Made by a program: the position numbers and the translations under genes
Notes under the pieces: model-generated
The model's input: only the letters and a program-made list of their open reading frames with translations
Databases searched by the model: none
What the model was told of the DNA's origin: nothing
NCBI GenBank assembly: GCA_947302065.1
Contig: CAMYUO010000108.1
Span: 1 to 6,688, forward strand
Direction: 5' to 3'
DNA: 6,688 bases
DNA from: an uncultured Clostridia bacterium
Lineage (GTDB): Bacteria > Bacillota > Clostridia > Oscillospirales > Ruminococcaceae
In this document: piece by piece, positions 5,470 through 6,688 of the stretch
How positions within the stretch are numbered: the stretch's first letter is position 1
Layout of the letters: every line of letters begins with the position of its first letter

Positions 5470-5919
5470 TCAGATATAATACATATAATCCTTGCTCTTG
5501 CCGGAGCTGTCCATGTAATCTTTAATAAGGTCTGCGAGCGTCATCTGCTCGGTGAAACGGCGCATATAGCTGTTGAGGTTCGACCACAGGCAGTTGTTTA
5601 CCGATGAGCGAATGCCGCCCACAGGCTGTTCATCTGCATCGTATGTATTTGCAAGAATATTGTTGTCCAGAGCATTGAGTATATCGCTGAGAAAGATCCT
5701 GTCGGCAGGGCGGGAAAGCTGATAACCGCCGTGTATGCCTTTCTGTCCTTTCACGAATTTACCCTGACGCAGTCCGAGAAGTATCTGCTCGAGGTACTTG
5801 TGCGAAATGTTCTGTCTGTCTGCTATCTCAGATGAACGGACTATCTTTCCGTCCTCGGAGTACAGCGCTATATCCGTGAGCACTACAATGCCCAGCTCGA
5901 CCTTTGTTGTGATCTTCAT
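5470..5919 (-). CDS. Rrf2-family transcriptional regulator (IscR/CymR superfamily)
   Basis: A 149-residue winged-helix DNA-binding protein. Residues about 1-83 are the DNA-binding domain: MKITTKVELGIVVL start, helix-turn-helix around SSEIADRQNISHKYLEQIL (29-47) and wing GQKGIHGGYQLSRP (58-71) with the family's GGYxL. A dimerisation helix and a C-terminal segment follow, with the TLADLI pattern near 127-132. Family members sense Fe-S status (IscR), NO (NsrR) or cysteine supply (CymR). This protein has a single cysteine, Cys110 (NNCLW), and so lacks the three-cysteine ligand set of [2Fe-2S] IscR-type sensors. A CymR-like, partner- or metabolite-dependent mode is more likely, though not shown. 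The site AAGGGAG (5929-5935) lies 9 bases before ATG. It sits 21 bases after sufU and 25 before metA, so it very probably controls this operon, including itself. Confidence 0.95.
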   Translation of the reverse strand: MKITTKVELGIVVLTDIALYSEDGKIVRSSEIADRQNISHKYLEQILLGLRQGKFVKGQKGIHGGYQLSRPADRIFLSDILNALDNNILANTYDADEQPVGGIRSSVNNCLWSNLNSYMRRFTEQMTLADLIKDYMDSSGKSKDYMYYI

Positions 5920-5940
5920 TTCAGGCTTCTCCCTTCTGTC

Positions 5941-6369
5941 TTATTTCTCTTCGTCAAGCAGCTTCTCCATCGTGTTCCAGCTCAGAAGCGCACATTTTAC
6001 TCTTGCAGGCATCTTTGATACGTGCTGCAAAGCACCTGCTTCTTCAAGCTCTTCAAGCTCGTCCTCGGTAATGTCTCCGCTTATCATTTTTCTGAAAAGT
6101 TCGGTGTAATGCCTTGCTTCGTCAAGAGTTTTTCCGAGGATAAGTTCTATCATGATATCCGAGCTTGCCTGCGAGATAGCGCAGCCAAGTCCCGTGAACG
6201 AGCCGTCTGTTATGATGCCGTCGTGAATGTCCAGATGCAGCTCAATATTGTCGCCGCAGGTCGGGTTAAGACCCTTGCAGCAGTGCGTTGCACAAGGCAG
6301 TTCGTGTCTGTGCAGCGGGTGAAGATTGTGGTCGGCGAGCACTTCGCCGTAAAAGCTCTCATCTGTCAT
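5941..6369 (-). CDS. sufU: SUF-system scaffold/sulfurtransferase SufU
   Basis: A 142-residue IscU/SufU-family protein that accepts persulfide sulfur from the SufS cysteine desulfurase for Fe-S cluster assembly in the cytoplasm. Cys38 (NPTCGD, with Asp40), Cys63 (GLGCAIS) and Cys126 (VKCALLSW) are the three family ligand cysteines. The 63-residue distance from Cys63 to Cys126 is about 20 longer than in IscU. That insert is the mark of the Gram-positive SufU type, which binds zinc and takes sulfur from SufS by ligand exchange. The N-terminal segment HPLHRHELPCATHCCKG carries three additional cysteines (26, 30, 31) and several histidines, which I do not recall as standard in SufU. CTCCTT on the plus strand (6378-6383) gives AAGGAG 8 bases before ATG, inside the end of sufS. 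The 11-base overlap with sufS indicates translational coupling of donor and acceptor. Confidence 0.95.
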   Translation of the reverse strand: MTDESFYGEVLADHNLHPLHRHELPCATHCCKGLNPTCGDNIELHLDIHDGIITDGSFTGLGCAISQASSDIMIELILGKTLDEARHYTELFRKMISGDITEDELEELEEAGALQHVSKMPARVKCALLSWNTMEKLLDEEK

Positions 6370-6688
6370 AGCCCATTCTCCTTCTTATCGAACCGAGCGT
6401 TTCGATAAAGCGCTCGATGTCTTTTTCATCGTTGTAAAATGCAAGGCTCATCCTTGCTGTTGACGGCACATCAAGGTGCTGGTGCAGCGGCTGTGCGCAG
6501 TGGTGACCTGCACGGATATCGACACCGTCTGCATCGAATATCGCTGCGATATCGTGCGGGTGAACATCGTCGATAGTGAACGTGAGTATGCCGTGATGAT
6601 CGTATGGATCATCAGCGCCGATGATGTTTACGTGCGGCACCTTTTTCATCTTGTCAAACGCAAAGGCGGTAAGTTCTTCCTCACGCTT
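6359..6688 (-). CDS. sufS: SufS-type cysteine desulfurase, C-terminal part
   Basis: The gene enters from the right edge; 109 codons plus TGA (6361-6359) are visible of an expected 400 or so. Cysteine desulfurases are PLP enzymes that convert cysteine to alanine and hold the sulfur as a persulfide on an active-site cysteine. That cysteine is visible in RAGHHCAQPL (codon at 6499-6497). The GHHC setting is typical of group II (SufS/CsdA) enzymes rather than the longer flexible loop of IscS. The TARMSLAFYNDEKDIERFIETL segment is the usual C-terminal small-domain ending. The PLP lysine lies outside the window. The ATG at 6649 is internal, since the frame stays open to the edge. The gene overlaps sufU by 11 bases, and the promoter of the whole operon must be beyond 6688. 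Confidence 0.96.
   Translation of the reverse strand, partial: KREEELTAFAFDKMKKVPHVNIIGADDPYDHHGILTFTIDDVHPHDIAAIFDADGVDIRAGHHCAQPLHQHLDVPSTARMSLAFYNDEKDIERFIETLGSIRRRMGYDR

Overview
The window looks like a chromosomal segment of an anaerobic Clostridia member, most likely a Ruminococcus-like gut or rumen bacterium. The pointers are moderate GC, strong AAGGAG ribosome binding sites, a BspA-type leucine-rich-repeat surface protein with CWB2 wall-binding repeats, a nitrogenase-like gene beside a NifX-type gene, and a SUF-type rather than ISC-type Fe-S scaffold. The genus is inferred from gene style, not from a marker gene.

Layout. Positions 1-844 (+) hold the 3' end of a nitrogenase component 1-like gene and a small NifB/NifX-family gene, separated by a short hairpin and closed by a strong terminator at 848-888. 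A near-consensus promoter (895-923) follows and opens a stretch of about 400 bases with no convincing gene, which contains several hairpins. Positions 1294-2082 (+) encode a single-pass membrane protein with an unfamiliar extracytoplasmic domain. Its 5' end appears disturbed by a one-base frameshift at an A5 run. Positions 2156-4432 (+) encode a secreted surface protein of about 758 residues with an LRR_5/BspA region followed by three CWB2 repeats. Two terminators, one for each strand, separate it from the opposing operon.

Positions 4542-6688 (-) are a compact four-gene operon read from right to left: sufS (cysteine desulfurase, 5' end outside the window), sufU (Fe-S scaffold or sulfurtransferase), an Rrf2-family regulator, and metA (homoserine O-acyltransferase). 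Intergenic gaps are 25 bases or less, and sufS overlaps sufU by 11 bases. The operon links mobilisation of sulfur from cysteine and Fe-S assembly to the committed step of methionine synthesis, with a regulator of the IscR/CymR superfamily in the same transcript. MetA carries Glu111, the residue associated with acetyl-CoA rather than succinyl-CoA use.

Most of the window is recognisable. The parts least explained are the promoter-driven non-coding interval at 889-1293, the membrane protein after it, and the way metA is wired into the SUF/Rrf2 operon. No mobile element, CRISPR array, tRNA or rRNA was seen.
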